64,000 nt of DNA from positions 394,742 to 458,741 of the forward strand of contig NZ_QAAD01000001.1 of assembly GCF_003046625.1 (NCBI RefSeq), read 5' to 3'. Shown piece after piece: positions 44,905 to 53,992 of the stretch. Both the position numbers and the translations under genes were made by a program. This stretch comes from Mangrovibacterium marinum. GTDB lineage: Bacteria; Bacteroidota; Bacteroidia; Bacteroidales; Prolixibacteraceae. Position 1 is the first letter of the stretch; the number at the start of each line of letters is the position of its first letter. Under the pieces are notes generated by a model that was given only the letters and a program-made list of their open reading frames with translations, was not told the origin of the DNA and did no database searches.

Positions 44905-47157
44905 ATGGAACAATTCTATCTTATCCTGATCGTCGTGCTATTTGCACTGGCCATTTCAGACCTCATTGTTGGTGTTAGCAACGACGCAGTAAACTTCCTA
45001 AACTCCGCAATCGGATCAAAAGCAGCCCCCAAATGGATTATTTTTACCGTTGCCAGTCTTGGCGTGCTGGTGGGATCTGTCTTCTCCAGCGGGATGATGG
45101 AAGTTGCCCGTAAAGGCATCTTTCACCCGGACATGTTCATGTTCTCCGAAATCATGATCATTTTTATGGCCGTCATGATTACCGATGTAATCCTGCTGGA
45201 CATGTTTAACACCTTTGGGCTTCCAACATCAACCACGGTATCCATCGTGTTTGAGTTGCTCGGTGCAGCAGTGGCTGTGTCGGTTGTGAAAATCAAACTG
45301 GCCGGCGAACCAATTGGATTTTTGGCACAATACATCAACAGCGAGAAAGCCCTGGCCATCATTTCGGGTATTCTTATTTCGGTGATTATTGCCTTTGCAG
45401 TAGGTGCTCTTGTTCAGTACCTGGCGCGCCTGGTATTCTCGTTCCGCCAGCACCGCACCCTGAAATACTACGGAGCTGTTTTTGGTGGTATATCCATTGC
45501 CGCAATGACCTACTTCATGATCATCAAAGGAGCCAAAGGAGCAACTTTCATCACCGAAGACATGCTGAGCTACATGAAAGAAAACATGTTGCAAATCCTG
45601 TTGATCAGCTTTGTGGGCTGGTCAATCATCCTTCAACTGTTAACCTGGGTCTTTAAAATTGATATCCCCAAGATGATTGTTTTGGTTGGTACTTTCGGTC
45701 TGGCCATGGCCTTTGCCGGAAACGACCTGGTGAACTTTATTGGTGTTCCCCTGGCCGGCTTCCAATCTTTTAAAGCATGGGTTGCCGGTGGCGCCGCAGC
45801 TCCCGATGCTTTCTCGATGGAGATGCTCAAAGGAAAAGTTGCCACACCGTCTTATATGCTGCTTATTGCCGGATTAGTCATGATCGTTACCCTGATCATG
45901 TCGAAAAAAGCCCGCAATGTGGTCGCGACAACTGTCGATTTATCGCGGCAAAGTGAAGGAGACGAGCGTTTCGGATCATCTTTATTATCGCGCGTTATCG
46001 TGCGGAAGACCATTCAATTCAACAACAACCTGCGTAAGGTACTTCCCGACAGCATCAGCAATTTCATCGACAGACGCTTTGAACACCCCAAAGGCGAGCA
46101 GATTGTAGCCATGGAAGATGAGGCTGCCTTTGATAAGATCCGTGCAGCCATCAACCTGATTGTTTCGGGTATCCTAATCTCAATCGGAACCTCCTTGAAG
46201 CTTCCCCTGTCAACAACTTATGTAACCTTCATGGTCGCCATGGGTACCTCATTGGCCGACCGTGCCTGGGGTCGCGAAAGCGCCGTATACCGTATATCGG
46301 GTGTATTTGCCGTTGTAGGAGGCTGGTTTATGACTGCCTTGGTTGCTTTTACCGTATCGGCCATCATCGCGCTGATCATTTCTGTAAGCGGCAATTTCAT
46401 GATTTTTATATTCATCGGTCTGGCCATTTTCACAGTGGTTCGTACACATATCGTTTTGCGTAAAAAAGCTGCCAGCAAAGTTAATGAAGAAGAAGAATCA
46501 ATATCGGAGACCGATGGAACCGACAAGGTGATTGACAAAACGCAGAAACAAGTCATCAACGCTGTATTAACAGTTAATCAGGTCTATTCGATGGCACTGG
46601 AAAGTTTCCTGAACGAAGACCGCAGTCACCTGAAGGGAGCCGCTGAAATGCGAAAGGATTTCGACAAGAAAACCAAAAAGATGAAAAATAAGGTTTCATC
46701 GGTGATTGATAAACTGCAACAAAGCGACTCGCTGGAGGTCGGCCACTTCTATGTACAACTGGTTGATTATATGCGTGAAGTTTCGCATTCGCTGACCTAT
46801 TTGGTTGACCCGCTGTTCCAACATCTCGAGAATAACCACAAACCATTTAAGGAAGCACAGATTCAGGAATTAACCGAATTTTTAAGTGAAACAAGCAGTT
46901 TCGTTAATTCAACGCTTCACCTGGTTAAAGAACAGAAATTCGACGAGCTGGACAATGCCATTGTACAACGCGACGAGCTGATTCAAAAGCTGGCGCAACT
47001 GGAAAAGGCACAAATTAAGCGAATCAAAAATAAAGATGTAAATACGCGTAACTCCGTGCTTTTCTTCAATATCGTATCGGAGACTAAGAATATGTTGATG
47101 CACTATATCAACCTGATTAAAGCCCACCGCGACTTTACAACAAATGCAAAGAAATAA
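44905..47157 (+). CDS. PiT-family inorganic phosphate transporter with PhoU-like C-terminal domain
   Basis: A 750-residue inner-membrane protein. The two inverted PiT repeats carry the signature near residues 25-38 (GVSNDAVNFLNSAIG) and 270-285 (FAGNDLVNFIGVPLAG), and a third block follows with LPLSTTYVTFMVAMGTSLADR near 430. About 10-12 helices span residues 1-525. Residues about 540-750 are hydrophilic and helical (YSMALESFLNEDRSHLKGA, EVSHSLTYLVDPLFQHLENN), resembling the PhoU/DUF47 proteins that usually form a separate regulator of PiT transport. PiT proteins import phosphate with protons, often as metal-phosphate. Its promoter has a Pho-box-like array, and the PhoR/PhoB-like pair is divergent next to it. 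Confidence 0.9.
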   Translation: MEQFYLILIVVLFALAISDLIVGVSNDAVNFLNSAIGSKAAPKWIIFTVASLGVLVGSVFSSGMMEVARKGIFHPDMFMFSEIMIIFMAVMITDVILLDMFNTFGLPTSTTVSIVFELLGAAVAVSVVKIKLAGEPIGFLAQYINSEKALAIISGILISVIIAFAVGALVQYLARLVFSFRQHRTLKYYGAVFGGISIAAMTYFMIIKGAKGATFITEDMLSYMKENMLQILLISFVGWSIILQLLTWVFKIDIPKMIVLVGTFGLAMAFAGNDLVNFIGVPLAGFQSFKAWVAGGAAAPDAFSMEMLKGKVATPSYMLLIAGLVMIVTLIMSKKARNVVATTVDLSRQSEGDERFGSSLLSRVIVRKTIQFNNNLRKVLPDSISNFIDRRFEHPKGEQIVAMEDEAAFDKIRAAINLIVSGILISIGTSLKLPLSTTYVTFMVAMGTSLADRAWGRESAVYRISGVFAVVGGWFMTALVAFTVSAIIALIISVSGNFMIFIFIGLAIFTVVRTHIVLRKKAASKVNEEEESISETDGTDKVIDKTQKQVINAVLTVNQVYSMALESFLNEDRSHLKGAAEMRKDFDKKTKKMKNKVSSVIDKLQQSDSLEVGHFYVQLVDYMREVSHSLTYLVDPLFQHLENNHKPFKEAQIQELTEFLSETSSFVNSTLHLVKEQKFDELDNAIVQRDELIQKLAQLEKAQIKRIKNKDVNTRNSVLFFNIVSETKNMLMHYINLIKAHRDFTTNAKK

Positions 47158-47181
47158 GCCAAATTCAGTTTATGGCAAACA

Positions 47182-47210
47182 AAAATCCCGGTCGTTATGA
47201 TCGGGATTTT
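47182..47210. terminator. bidirectional terminator between the PiT gene and tnaA
   Basis: AAAATCCCG (47182-47190) and CGGGATTTT (47202-47210) form a perfect 9-bp stem flanked by T-runs on both strands, between two convergent genes. Confidence 0.88.
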
Positions 47211-47251
47211 TTGTTTTCTGCTAAATCGCTTACTGTTGCATCAGTAAGCGT

Positions 47252-48631
47252 CTAGTCAATCTTTTTCAAGCCTACGGTAAAATGACGCATGATGGGTGCT
47301 TCGTGCTCAATCGTAAAGCCATGCGTAATCTGGTCGCGACGTTCGTACAAATTAATCAGGCCAGCCGCTACAACATCGATATGGTTGTTGGTGTAGGTGC
47401 GGCGCGGAATAGCCAGCCGCAAATACTCGGTGCTAGGATAGCGGTTTTCGTGGGTCACCGGATCGCGGTCGGCCAAAAGGGTGCCCACTTCCACCCCGCG
47501 CACACCGGCTTCCAGATAAAGCTCTACAGCCAGCGTTTGAGCCACATATTCTTCGCGTGGAACGGCCGGTAAAAAGCGCCGTGCTTCCACAAAAACAGCA
47601 TGCCCGCCCAGTGGCTGCTGAACCGGTATGCCAGCTTCAATTAATTGATTTCCCAGATAATGAACCTGGCTGATGCGAGCCTCCAGATAATCGGCTTCCG
47701 TAGCCTCATCCAGCCCTACTGCCAGCGCATTCATGTCGCGCCCCGACATCCCTCCATAAGTCAGAAAACCTTCGTACATGATGTTGTATACCGAAGCCTG
47801 ATCGAACCACTCTTTGCTACGCATAGCCAGCAAACCGCCGATATTGACGATGCCATCTTTTTTACTGCTCATGGTCATGCCGTCGGCATAAGAGTACATT
47901 TCAGCAACAATCTCTTTAATCGATTTATCCGCGTAACCTTCTTCGCGCTGCTGAATAAACCAGGCATTTTCGGCAAAACGGGCCGAGTCGAAAACAACCG
48001 GTATCCCGTAAGTATCAGCCAACTGTTTTACCTGGCGTAAATTATTCATCGATACCGGTTGACCACCCGAGCTGTTGCAGGTTACGGTAACAATAATCAT
48101 GGGGATTTGCTCCTTCGGATAGCTTTCAAGCACCAGCTGCAGCTTGTTTAAATCGATGTTGCCTTTAAACGGATGATATACGGTGGTATCAAAAGCTTCA
48201 TCAATAGTACAATCGATGGCCTGCGCTTTCCGGAACTCGATATGTCCTTTGGTTGTATCGAAGTGCGAATTGCCGGGCACCACATTTCCCTCTTTCACGA
48301 GTACTGAAAATAAGACATTTTCGGCCGCCCGCCCCTGATGAACCGGCAACAGATAATCGAAACCGAAAAGCTGCTTCACGCGATCTTTCAAATTGAAAAA
48401 GGACGACGACCCGGCATAGCTTTCGTCGCCGGTCATCACAGCAGCCCATTGCCGGTCGCTCATGGCTCCCGTTCCGCTGTCGGTTAATAAATCGATATAA
48501 ACCTGATTGCTGCGCAGGTTAAACAAATTATAATCAGCCTGACGAATCCAGTTTTCCCGTTCTTCACGCGTACTTCTGTAAATCGGTTCGACCATTTTTA
48601 TCCGGTAATTTTCTGCAAAAGGAAGTTTCAT
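47252..48631 (-). CDS. tnaA: tryptophanase (tryptophan indole-lyase)
   Basis: A 459-residue PLP enzyme that splits tryptophan into indole, pyruvate and ammonia. I start it at 48631 (MKLPFAENYRIKMVEPI), the family's usual N-terminus; the frame to 48721 adds 30 unrelated residues. Conserved blocks are YIDLLTDSGTGAMSD, GDESYAGS, HQGRAAENVL, CNSSGGQPVS, DSARFAENAWFI and the PLP-lysine segment MTMSSKKDG (lysines 257-258). The close relative tyrosine phenol-lyase has Thr at a substrate-contact position where this protein has Asp125 (FDTTKGH), as in E. coli TnaA, so tryptophanase is favoured. No tnaC-like leader peptide or tryptophan permease is visible beside it. Confidence 0.9.
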   Translation of the reverse strand: MKLPFAENYRIKMVEPIYRSTREERENWIRQADYNLFNLRSNQVYIDLLTDSGTGAMSDRQWAAVMTGDESYAGSSSFFNLKDRVKQLFGFDYLLPVHQGRAAENVLFSVLVKEGNVVPGNSHFDTTKGHIEFRKAQAIDCTIDEAFDTTVYHPFKGNIDLNKLQLVLESYPKEQIPMIIVTVTCNSSGGQPVSMNNLRQVKQLADTYGIPVVFDSARFAENAWFIQQREEGYADKSIKEIVAEMYSYADGMTMSSKKDGIVNIGGLLAMRSKEWFDQASVYNIMYEGFLTYGGMSGRDMNALAVGLDEATEADYLEARISQVHYLGNQLIEAGIPVQQPLGGHAVFVEARRFLPAVPREEYVAQTLAVELYLEAGVRGVEVGTLLADRDPVTHENRYPSTEYLRLAIPRRTYTNNHIDVVAAGLINLYERRDQITHGFTIEHEAPIMRHFTVGLKKID

Positions 48632-48854
48632 ATCTATACTTTTTAATCTTGTTATTCTGTAATAAAATTCAACACGAAAAGGCAATACACGAGGGTGTAC
48701 TGCAAAGCTGGCTCTGAACACGACGGTTTAGAGCACACAAATACAGACGATTAAAAATGAAATGAATCGCGTTTCTTGATGTTCAGGTATCGTTGTCCGG
48801 AAAGTGCTATTTCGACATCAAAAACACACATGGTTATAATTGTTTGCTACAAAA

Positions 48855-50150
48855 TTACAAGGAAACAGCTTCCTGTAAACTGCTTTTTGTCAGGTTCTGG
48901 TTTTCAAAAGTCATAAACCAGCTAAGCGTCTGAAGTCCGTAAGGGAGAACGCCACCCGAATGATCGGCATCGGGAATTTCGGTTAAGCGAATGGTACTCT
49001 CGCCCACTCCGAGCTCGCGAAAATCCTGCAGGAAGTCTTCCGAAATTTCCATCGGGATATACACATCGGCATCGCCGTGAAACAGACGGGTAGGCGTATT
49101 TAAGTTCCAGGCTGTAACGCTGTTTGCCGCCAAAGCCGATTTGACCGTCTCAAATTGATCGTCGGTGACAGAACCCGCCAGGTAAGCCGGCTGAAACAGT
49201 TCAGCCATATTATCAGTCAAAGCAGCATTGATCTGGCCTCCGGAAGTTTCAAAATCGAATAACTGCGGAATAGCCGAGGCATAGGGTTCCTGAAAAATAT
49301 CAGCCATTGAATTGGAAATAAGCCCATGTAACTGGTAGGCGTGCAACAAATAAGGGAAGTAAAAAGGCATCGGATAAGTTTCGCTGCCAAGCACCAGTTC
49401 GTTCATTTGGCTCAAATTATAGGGGCCCGCGCCACAGGAAGCTGCAACCAGGCTGAAATCCTCCAGCGGTTGTTGATCCAGCTCCTTCAACAACTGCATC
49501 GTACTCCAGCCACCTTGCGAATAACCGGCCAGAAACAAATCGCCCGACAATTTAGCCTGAATTTCAGCTTTCGCCATTAGCTCATTGGTGGCCCGGATCA
49601 TATCCACCAAGGCCGGCAAGGTATTTTCCTTTTCCAGATAAGGATGAAAAACCGACTCGGAGCTGCCAAAACCCGGATAATCGGCTATGGCGATCACAAA
49701 ACCTAAGGAAGCCAGGCTTTCCGAAACAACCGTGGTATTCTCCAGATCAGCCGTCGATGTTAACTCAAAATTTTTGCTTGGCGCATCGCTGTACAGCACG
49801 TTTGTGCCGTTCTGAAACGAAAGCAAGGGATAGTCTCCTGCATCGCCGGGGATGGCAACAATCCCCGAGGCTGTCAAATCTTCGCCCTGAAAAGTAGTTT
49901 GGTAGGTTATTTTGTAAACATTCACGCCTGATTTAACAGCGCTACTTACGCCCGACGTTTCGGGATAGCGGCTTTCCAAGGCGCCAATCCCGGCCTGAAT
50001 AATGACTTTAGGAATTGAAGTCCCCAGTTCACTGCTCAACAAGACTGCGTCCGGCTTCTGAATCGTCTCTGTGTCGTTGCTATTACATGCTCCGGATACA
50101 AAAAGAACAGCCAGGAGCAACAACCAGGATATCTGCTTTCGATATTTCAT
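48855..50150 (-). CDS. alpha/beta-hydrolase lipoprotein (secretory lipase-like)
   Basis: A 431-residue exported protein with a lipoprotein signal (LFVSGAC, Cys22). The alpha/beta-hydrolase core shows the oxyanion region (GIVAIPGDAGDYPLLSFQNG), IADYPGFGSSES, the nucleophile elbow GYSQGGWS (Ser near 211) and a late acid and histidine (HGDADVYIP; DADHSGG). The overall pattern resembles LIP-type secretory lipases or esterases. It lies 27 bp after folK on the same strand and may be co-transcribed, but a functional link to pterin synthesis is not evident. Substrate unknown. Confidence 0.78.
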   Translation of the reverse strand: MKYRKQISWLLLLAVLFVSGACNSNDTETIQKPDAVLLSSELGTSIPKVIIQAGIGALESRYPETSGVSSAVKSGVNVYKITYQTTFQGEDLTASGIVAIPGDAGDYPLLSFQNGTNVLYSDAPSKNFELTSTADLENTTVVSESLASLGFVIAIADYPGFGSSESVFHPYLEKENTLPALVDMIRATNELMAKAEIQAKLSGDLFLAGYSQGGWSTMQLLKELDQQPLEDFSLVAASCGAGPYNLSQMNELVLGSETYPMPFYFPYLLHAYQLHGLISNSMADIFQEPYASAIPQLFDFETSGGQINAALTDNMAELFQPAYLAGSVTDDQFETVKSALAANSVTAWNLNTPTRLFHGDADVYIPMEISEDFLQDFRELGVGESTIRLTEIPDADHSGGVLPYGLQTLSWFMTFENQNLTKSSLQEAVSL

Positions 50151-50177
50151 TTTATGAATTTTAACAAGAAGAAAAAC

Positions 50178-50555
50178 TTACAAACGATAGCCCAGCTGGT
50201 TGACTGCTTTTCGCAAAAAATCGCGTGTAAAATAGTCTTCATCCTGCAGCTCATCGTTCCAAACAACAAGATCCAGATCCATTGTTCGGGGCCCAAATTT
50301 AGGCAGAGATCGGTCACGCCCCAAACGATCTTCAACATCTTTCAGGTAGGCTTCGAACACGCCCCGCTCGAGTTCGGTTTTCAGCAGGGCAGCACCATTC
50401 ACAAAATCCGGCTGATCTTCAATTCCGATTGGCTTGGTTCGAATCAGATCGGAGACCTTTAGCAGACAACATTCGGCACACAGGATGGCCAGCATTTTCC
50501 GGATATTTTCATCCGGATGAATGTTGGACCCGATTGAGATGATGCAAGTATTCAA
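50178..50555 (-). CDS. folK: HPPK (2-amino-4-hydroxy-6-hydroxymethyldihydropteridine diphosphokinase)
   Basis: A short HPPK (125 residues; the family is usually 130-160). It transfers pyrophosphate from ATP to 6-hydroxymethyl-dihydropterin in folate synthesis. The ISIGSNIHPDENI opening, TKPIGIEDQPDFVNGA and the metal/ATP motif FGPRTMDLDLVVWN are clear. It ends soon after the catalytic core and lacks the usual C-terminal HP..H.R segment in recognisable form (RDFLRKAVNQLGYRL), so activity should not be taken for granted. Its ATG overlaps the folB stop by 4 nt, so the two are translationally coupled. Confidence 0.85.
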   Translation of the reverse strand: MNTCIISIGSNIHPDENIRKMLAILCAECCLLKVSDLIRTKPIGIEDQPDFVNGAALLKTELERGVFEAYLKDVEDRLGRDRSLPKFGPRTMDLDLVVWNDELQDEDYFTRDFLRKAVNQLGYRL

Positions 50556-50905
50556 CGTCGGGCCTCCATTTCGTACGACACCGACTCGGCAAATCGCAGC
50601 GCATGAGGTTTGTCAACTTCAACCTTAGCATAGCTTACCCGTTCATCCTCCATAATCATATCCAGTAAGTTCGCTGTTAACACCTCTAAAAGCTTAAAAT
50701 GCCCCTCCTGCACGTGGGCGATAATGCGTTTAGTAATCAACTTATAGTTGTAAATACCATCGGGCTCGTCCGAGGCGAGTGATTGCGGAGAAATTGCCGC
50801 TTCAATTTCAACATTAATCAGCACATCTTGCTTGTTCACCAGCTCCTCGGGGTTGAACCCGATATAGGTTCGAAGCAACAAGTTTTTGACGCGTATTTTT
50901 GCCAT
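50552..50905 (-). CDS. folB: dihydroneopterin aldolase (FolB/FolX family)
   Basis: A 117-residue subunit of the tunnelling-fold family. FolB turns dihydroneopterin into 6-hydroxymethyl-dihydropterin, while the close relative FolX epimerises the triphosphate side chain. Visible motifs: RTYIGFNPEELVNKQDVLIN (pterin pocket with Glu) and the lysine motif VDKPHALRFAES. The choice between FolB and FolX cannot be made from sequence by eye. FolB fits the folK neighbour, whereas FolX would fit the FolM-like reductase upstream. It lies 84 bp after the reductase and overlaps folK by 4 nt. Confidence 0.85.
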   Translation of the reverse strand: MAKIRVKNLLLRTYIGFNPEELVNKQDVLINVEIEAAISPQSLASDEPDGIYNYKLITKRIIAHVQEGHFKLLEVLTANLLDMIMEDERVSYAKVEVDKPHALRFAESVSYEMEARR

Positions 50906-50989
50906 AATTGTTTTCTGTTTTAGTTCGACTATGTGCGTTGCCGAAACGCTTTTTACAATAACATGAACTTACAAAGATTGTTGCCACCG

Positions 50990-51721
50990 TCACACAATCA
51001 GTCCCAGATTTTCGCCGCCGTCGCAAAACAGCAGCTGCCCGGTCAGGTGATCATTCTCGATAATATAATCGAGACTTTTCAGAATTGGTTCGATTCCGCT
51101 GGGCTTTTGCATTGGTGTTTTCTTGGCCAGCAACCAAAGGTACGATTCATCTTTGTCGGCTGGCGGCAAAGTAGCCCCCGGAGCAATGGCGTTGACACGA
51201 ATGTAAGGTGCAAATTCCAGAGCAGCCATCTTGGTTAACTCCCACAACGCTTTTTTGGAGAGGCTGTAAGCTGCATAATCGGATTTACTATTGGTAATGC
51301 GCGTATCGACCAGGTTGATCACCATTCCCTTGCCAATATGCCGTGCAAAATCGCGAATGAGCAAAAAGGGCGCCCGATAGTTAATCATCATCTGGCGGTC
51401 GAGCAAATCGAAGTGGGTCTCGAAGATTGAAGCACGTTCGAACACCGATGCATTGTTCACCAGCAAATCGAGCTGGCCAAACACCCGCAATACCTCCGGA
51501 ATCAGGCTTTCGACTGCAAAGGGGTTTTGCATATTGGACTGAAACAACACAAACTGCTGCTCCGGATAATCCTTCTGCAACTGCTTAATAAGCTTGCCGG
51601 CGGCCTTTTCCGAGCTGTTGTAATGCAAGGCCAAACTCCATCCCTGCTCGGCCAGGTGTAACGAAATCTCTTTTCCAACCCGTTTGGCCGATCCTGTAAT
51701 TAATGCTGTACGTTTCGTCAT
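50990..51721 (-). CDS. PTR1/FolM-like pteridine reductase (SDR family)
   Basis: A 243-residue short-chain dehydrogenase. The cofactor motif is TGSAKRVG: the arginine in place of the usual glycine marks the pteridine-reductase branch, which uses NADPH. The active site reads INLVDTR...YAAYSLSK, so an aspartate replaces the ordinary SDR serine and is followed at +13 by Tyr and at +17 by Lys, exactly the spacing of Leishmania PTR1. Its place ahead of folB and folK supports reduction of dihydromonapterin or dihydrofolate. It may provide a dihydrofolate-reductase bypass. FolM is the bacterial name for such enzymes, but orthology was not tested. Confidence 0.78.
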   Translation of the reverse strand: MTKRTALITGSAKRVGKEISLHLAEQGWSLALHYNSSEKAAGKLIKQLQKDYPEQQFVLFQSNMQNPFAVESLIPEVLRVFGQLDLLVNNASVFERASIFETHFDLLDRQMMINYRAPFLLIRDFARHIGKGMVINLVDTRITNSKSDYAAYSLSKKALWELTKMAALEFAPYIRVNAIAPGATLPPADKDESYLWLLAKKTPMQKPSGIEPILKSLDYIIENDHLTGQLLFCDGGENLGLIV

Positions 51722-52057
51722 ATTCTTGCTCTAGCGTTATAATCTGTGTTGTAAAATGGTCAGCGTTAACCGGGTCGCTAACGGCCAATGCAGGCGTAGT
51801 TCCGCCAAAAAGAACTGACTAGCTGCAATCAGCTGGCCCGCGAACCAAACCTTCACTTTCGCCGCATTCAGAAAAAAAAGATAGTTAATTTCTTTCAAAC
51901 CCGAATCACTCTTTTCCCGGAAAGCAAAACTAACCGCAAATTTCCGGTGCGAAATAACTTAAATAACATTTTAACAACGAAAAAGATGAAAGGATGAAAC
52001 AATCGGCGGTTCAAATACGAAATAATAAGTAGAGTCTGAATCCAAAACGATCGAGCC
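51722..52057. other. divergent intergenic region without recognised elements
   Basis: A 336-bp gap between the pteridine reductase and the Usp fusion. A short minus-strand frame (51585-51788) is an out-of-frame shadow at the reductase 5' end. Promoters for both genes must lie here, but I see no clear TAnnTTTG box. Confidence 0.5.
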
Positions 52058-53158
52058 ATGAACGAAAAACTAATCACAATTGCCCTGCTCCCCTATTCGC
52101 AAGCAGAAATTTTGCGTTCGATGCTGGAAGCCGAAGGTATTGAATGCACCCTCGAGAATATTAATCTGATACAAGGAGCTGTTGCTTCGGGAGTTAAAGT
52201 GCGAATCAATGAGAAAGACATCAAAAAAGCCTGGCCAATGATTGACCAACTGCTGGGTAAAGAAGTTAAAGATCAGGTGAAATCGGAAGATACCATCCTG
52301 GTACCGGTCGACTTCTCCACCTATTCGTTTAAGGCGGGTTTGATGGCTTTCGAGCTAGCCCAAAAGCTGGGCTCCAAGCTGATTTTCTTCCATGTCATCC
52401 AACAGCCTGATTTTTTCAGCATGCCCTATTCCGATGTGATGGCCTTCAACACGGGTTTATACGATCACCTGAAAGAACGGGAAGAACTGGCCAACGAAGA
52501 ACTTAGCAAGTTTGTCACCAAGATTAAGGACTATGTGGGTAAAAATGCCTGGGAGGCGATTGAGTCGGAACACATCATCAAACTGGGTTACCCCGAAGAC
52601 GATATCCTGTACTTCACCGACAAGCATCCGCCACGGCTAATTGTCATGGGAATTAAGGGGCCGGATGAGAAAAATCCGGAGATTATGGGCAGCACAACCG
52701 CCGGCGTGATTTATAAATCGCCCGTCCCGGTGCTGGTAATTCCGGCCAAAGCCCCGCTGTTGAACCTGGCTTCGATGAAGCATATTGTTTATGCCACCAA
52801 TTTTGATGATAAAGACCTGGTTTCGATCGACAAACTACTCGGCTTGCTGAAACCCTTCAAAGCGAGATTATCCTGCCTGCACGTCGGCCCCGATGCCGCC
52901 CGCGAATGGGACGAAGCCAAACTGGAGAGTTTGCATAACCTGCTTAGTCAAAAATACCCGGACACACCAATTGAGTGCATCATCCAGCAAGGAGCAAACA
53001 TTCTCGAAGATCTGGATAAATTTATTGAAGAGCACCAGATTGATGTTCTCTCGCTGACCACCCATAAACGCAACATGATTACCCGGATTTTTAACCCGAG
53101 TATAGCCCGAAAAATGGTCTTCCATGTGAAAACACCACTTTTGGTTTTTCACTCATAA
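52058..53158 (+). CDS. DUF2007-UspA-UspA fusion protein
   Basis: A 366-residue cytoplasmic protein with three modules. Residues 1-70 form a DUF2007 domain (ALLPYSQAEILRSMLEAEGI, ASGVKVRINEKDIKKAWPMI), a small fold thought to act in signal transduction. Residues about 78-230 form a first universal-stress domain (ILVPVDFSTYSFKAGLMAFEL, MGIKGPDEKNPEIMGSTTAGV with the ATP-loop-like Gly/Ser/Thr run). Residues about 237-366 form a second Usp domain (IVYATNFDDKDLVSIDKLL), whose nucleotide loop is degenerate (THKRNMITRIFNPSIARKM). Tandem Usp proteins are common stress regulators in Bacteroidota, and the DUF2007 head is an extra. It has its own terminator. Confidence 0.85.
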   Translation: MNEKLITIALLPYSQAEILRSMLEAEGIECTLENINLIQGAVASGVKVRINEKDIKKAWPMIDQLLGKEVKDQVKSEDTILVPVDFSTYSFKAGLMAFELAQKLGSKLIFFHVIQQPDFFSMPYSDVMAFNTGLYDHLKEREELANEELSKFVTKIKDYVGKNAWEAIESEHIIKLGYPEDDILYFTDKHPPRLIVMGIKGPDEKNPEIMGSTTAGVIYKSPVPVLVIPAKAPLLNLASMKHIVYATNFDDKDLVSIDKLLGLLKPFKARLSCLHVGPDAAREWDEAKLESLHNLLSQKYPDTPIECIIQQGANILEDLDKFIEEHQIDVLSLTTHKRNMITRIFNPSIARKMVFHVKTPLLVFHS

Positions 53159-53175
53159 GCGACGACAGATAACAG

Positions 53176-53203
53176 GCAGCGGATATCGGACGATATTCGC
53201 TGC
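53176..53203 (+). terminator. terminator of the Usp fusion gene
   Basis: Arms 53176-53188 and 53191-53203 form a 13-bp stem with a single G-T pair, followed by TTTATTTT. Confidence 0.8.
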
Positions 53204-53230
53204 TTTATTTTGAAAAGCGACCAAATAAAA

Positions 53231-53253
53231 AATCCGGACAGCGTGCCCGGATT
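53231..53253 (-). terminator. terminator of ribE
   Basis: AATCCGG (53231-53237) pairs with CCGGATT (53247-53253). On the minus strand it runs into TTTTTATTT, 23 bp after the ribE stop. Confidence 0.8.
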
Positions 53254-53275
53254 CTTCCTGTAAGTTAAAAAGTCG

Positions 53276-53884
53276 TTATTTGAACGTATTCAGTTTTGCC
53301 AGATACTTACCGATGATATCAAACTCCAGATTCACAACCGATCCTTCTTTAAAAGTATGAAAGTTGGTTTCCTGATAGGTGTAAGGAATGATAGCCACCT
53401 GAAATGAATTGTCTTTCGAATTAACCACGGTTAAGCTAACACCATTCACGGTCACCGATCCTTTTTCAACCGTCATATAACCTTTTTGAGCCTGTGCTTT
53501 GTCAAATTCATACTCAAAGGTAAAATACCAGCTTCCGTCGGCCTCTTCCACCTTCTTGCATACAGCAGTCTGATCAACATGGCCCTGTACGATATGACCA
53601 TCCAGGCGGCCATTCATCATCATACTACGCTCCAGGTTCACCTTTGAACCAACTTCCAGGCAGCCCAGGTTGGTTTTCAAAATCGTCTCCTTGATTGCTG
53701 TCACGGTATATGTTTTTGCCTCATTGTCGATGTTCACCACCGTCAAACACACACCATTATGCGCCAGACTCTGATCAATTTTCAACTCATCAACAAACGA
53801 ACAGCTGAGTGTAAAATGATAGTTCTCCTGTTCTCGATCAATGGCCGTAATAACGCCATATTCTTCTACAATTCCTGAAAACAT
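53276..53884 (-). CDS. ribE: riboflavin synthase, alpha subunit
   Basis: A 202-residue enzyme that dismutates two 6,7-dimethyl-8-ribityllumazine molecules into riboflavin. It has two similar lumazine-binding barrels: MFSGIVEEYGVI and AHNGVCLTVV in the first half (1-97), and GHIVQGHVDQTA with VNGVSLTVV in the second (98-195). The length is standard. It stands alone on the minus strand with its own terminator. No FMN riboswitch is visible upstream. Confidence 0.95.
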   Translation of the reverse strand: MFSGIVEEYGVITAIDREQENYHFTLSCSFVDELKIDQSLAHNGVCLTVVNIDNEAKTYTVTAIKETILKTNLGCLEVGSKVNLERSMMMNGRLDGHIVQGHVDQTAVCKKVEEADGSWYFTFEYEFDKAQAQKGYMTVEKGSVTVNGVSLTVVNSKDNSFQVAIIPYTYQETNFHTFKEGSVVNLEFDIIGKYLAKLNTFK

Positions 53885-53992
53885 GCTAATTGATTTTGAA
53901 TTTGGGCGAAGTTACCCAAAAGCTGTTAATCGTGAAAATAATAAAGTGTTTCAAATCGTTAGGCCACATCTCAAGCTCGTTAACCGGTTGCT

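Noticed and set aside
47252..48631. Tyrosine phenol-lyase as the identity of the PLP lyase
   Set aside because: The substrate-contact position is Asp (FDTTKGH), as in tryptophanase, rather than Thr as in tyrosine phenol-lyase.
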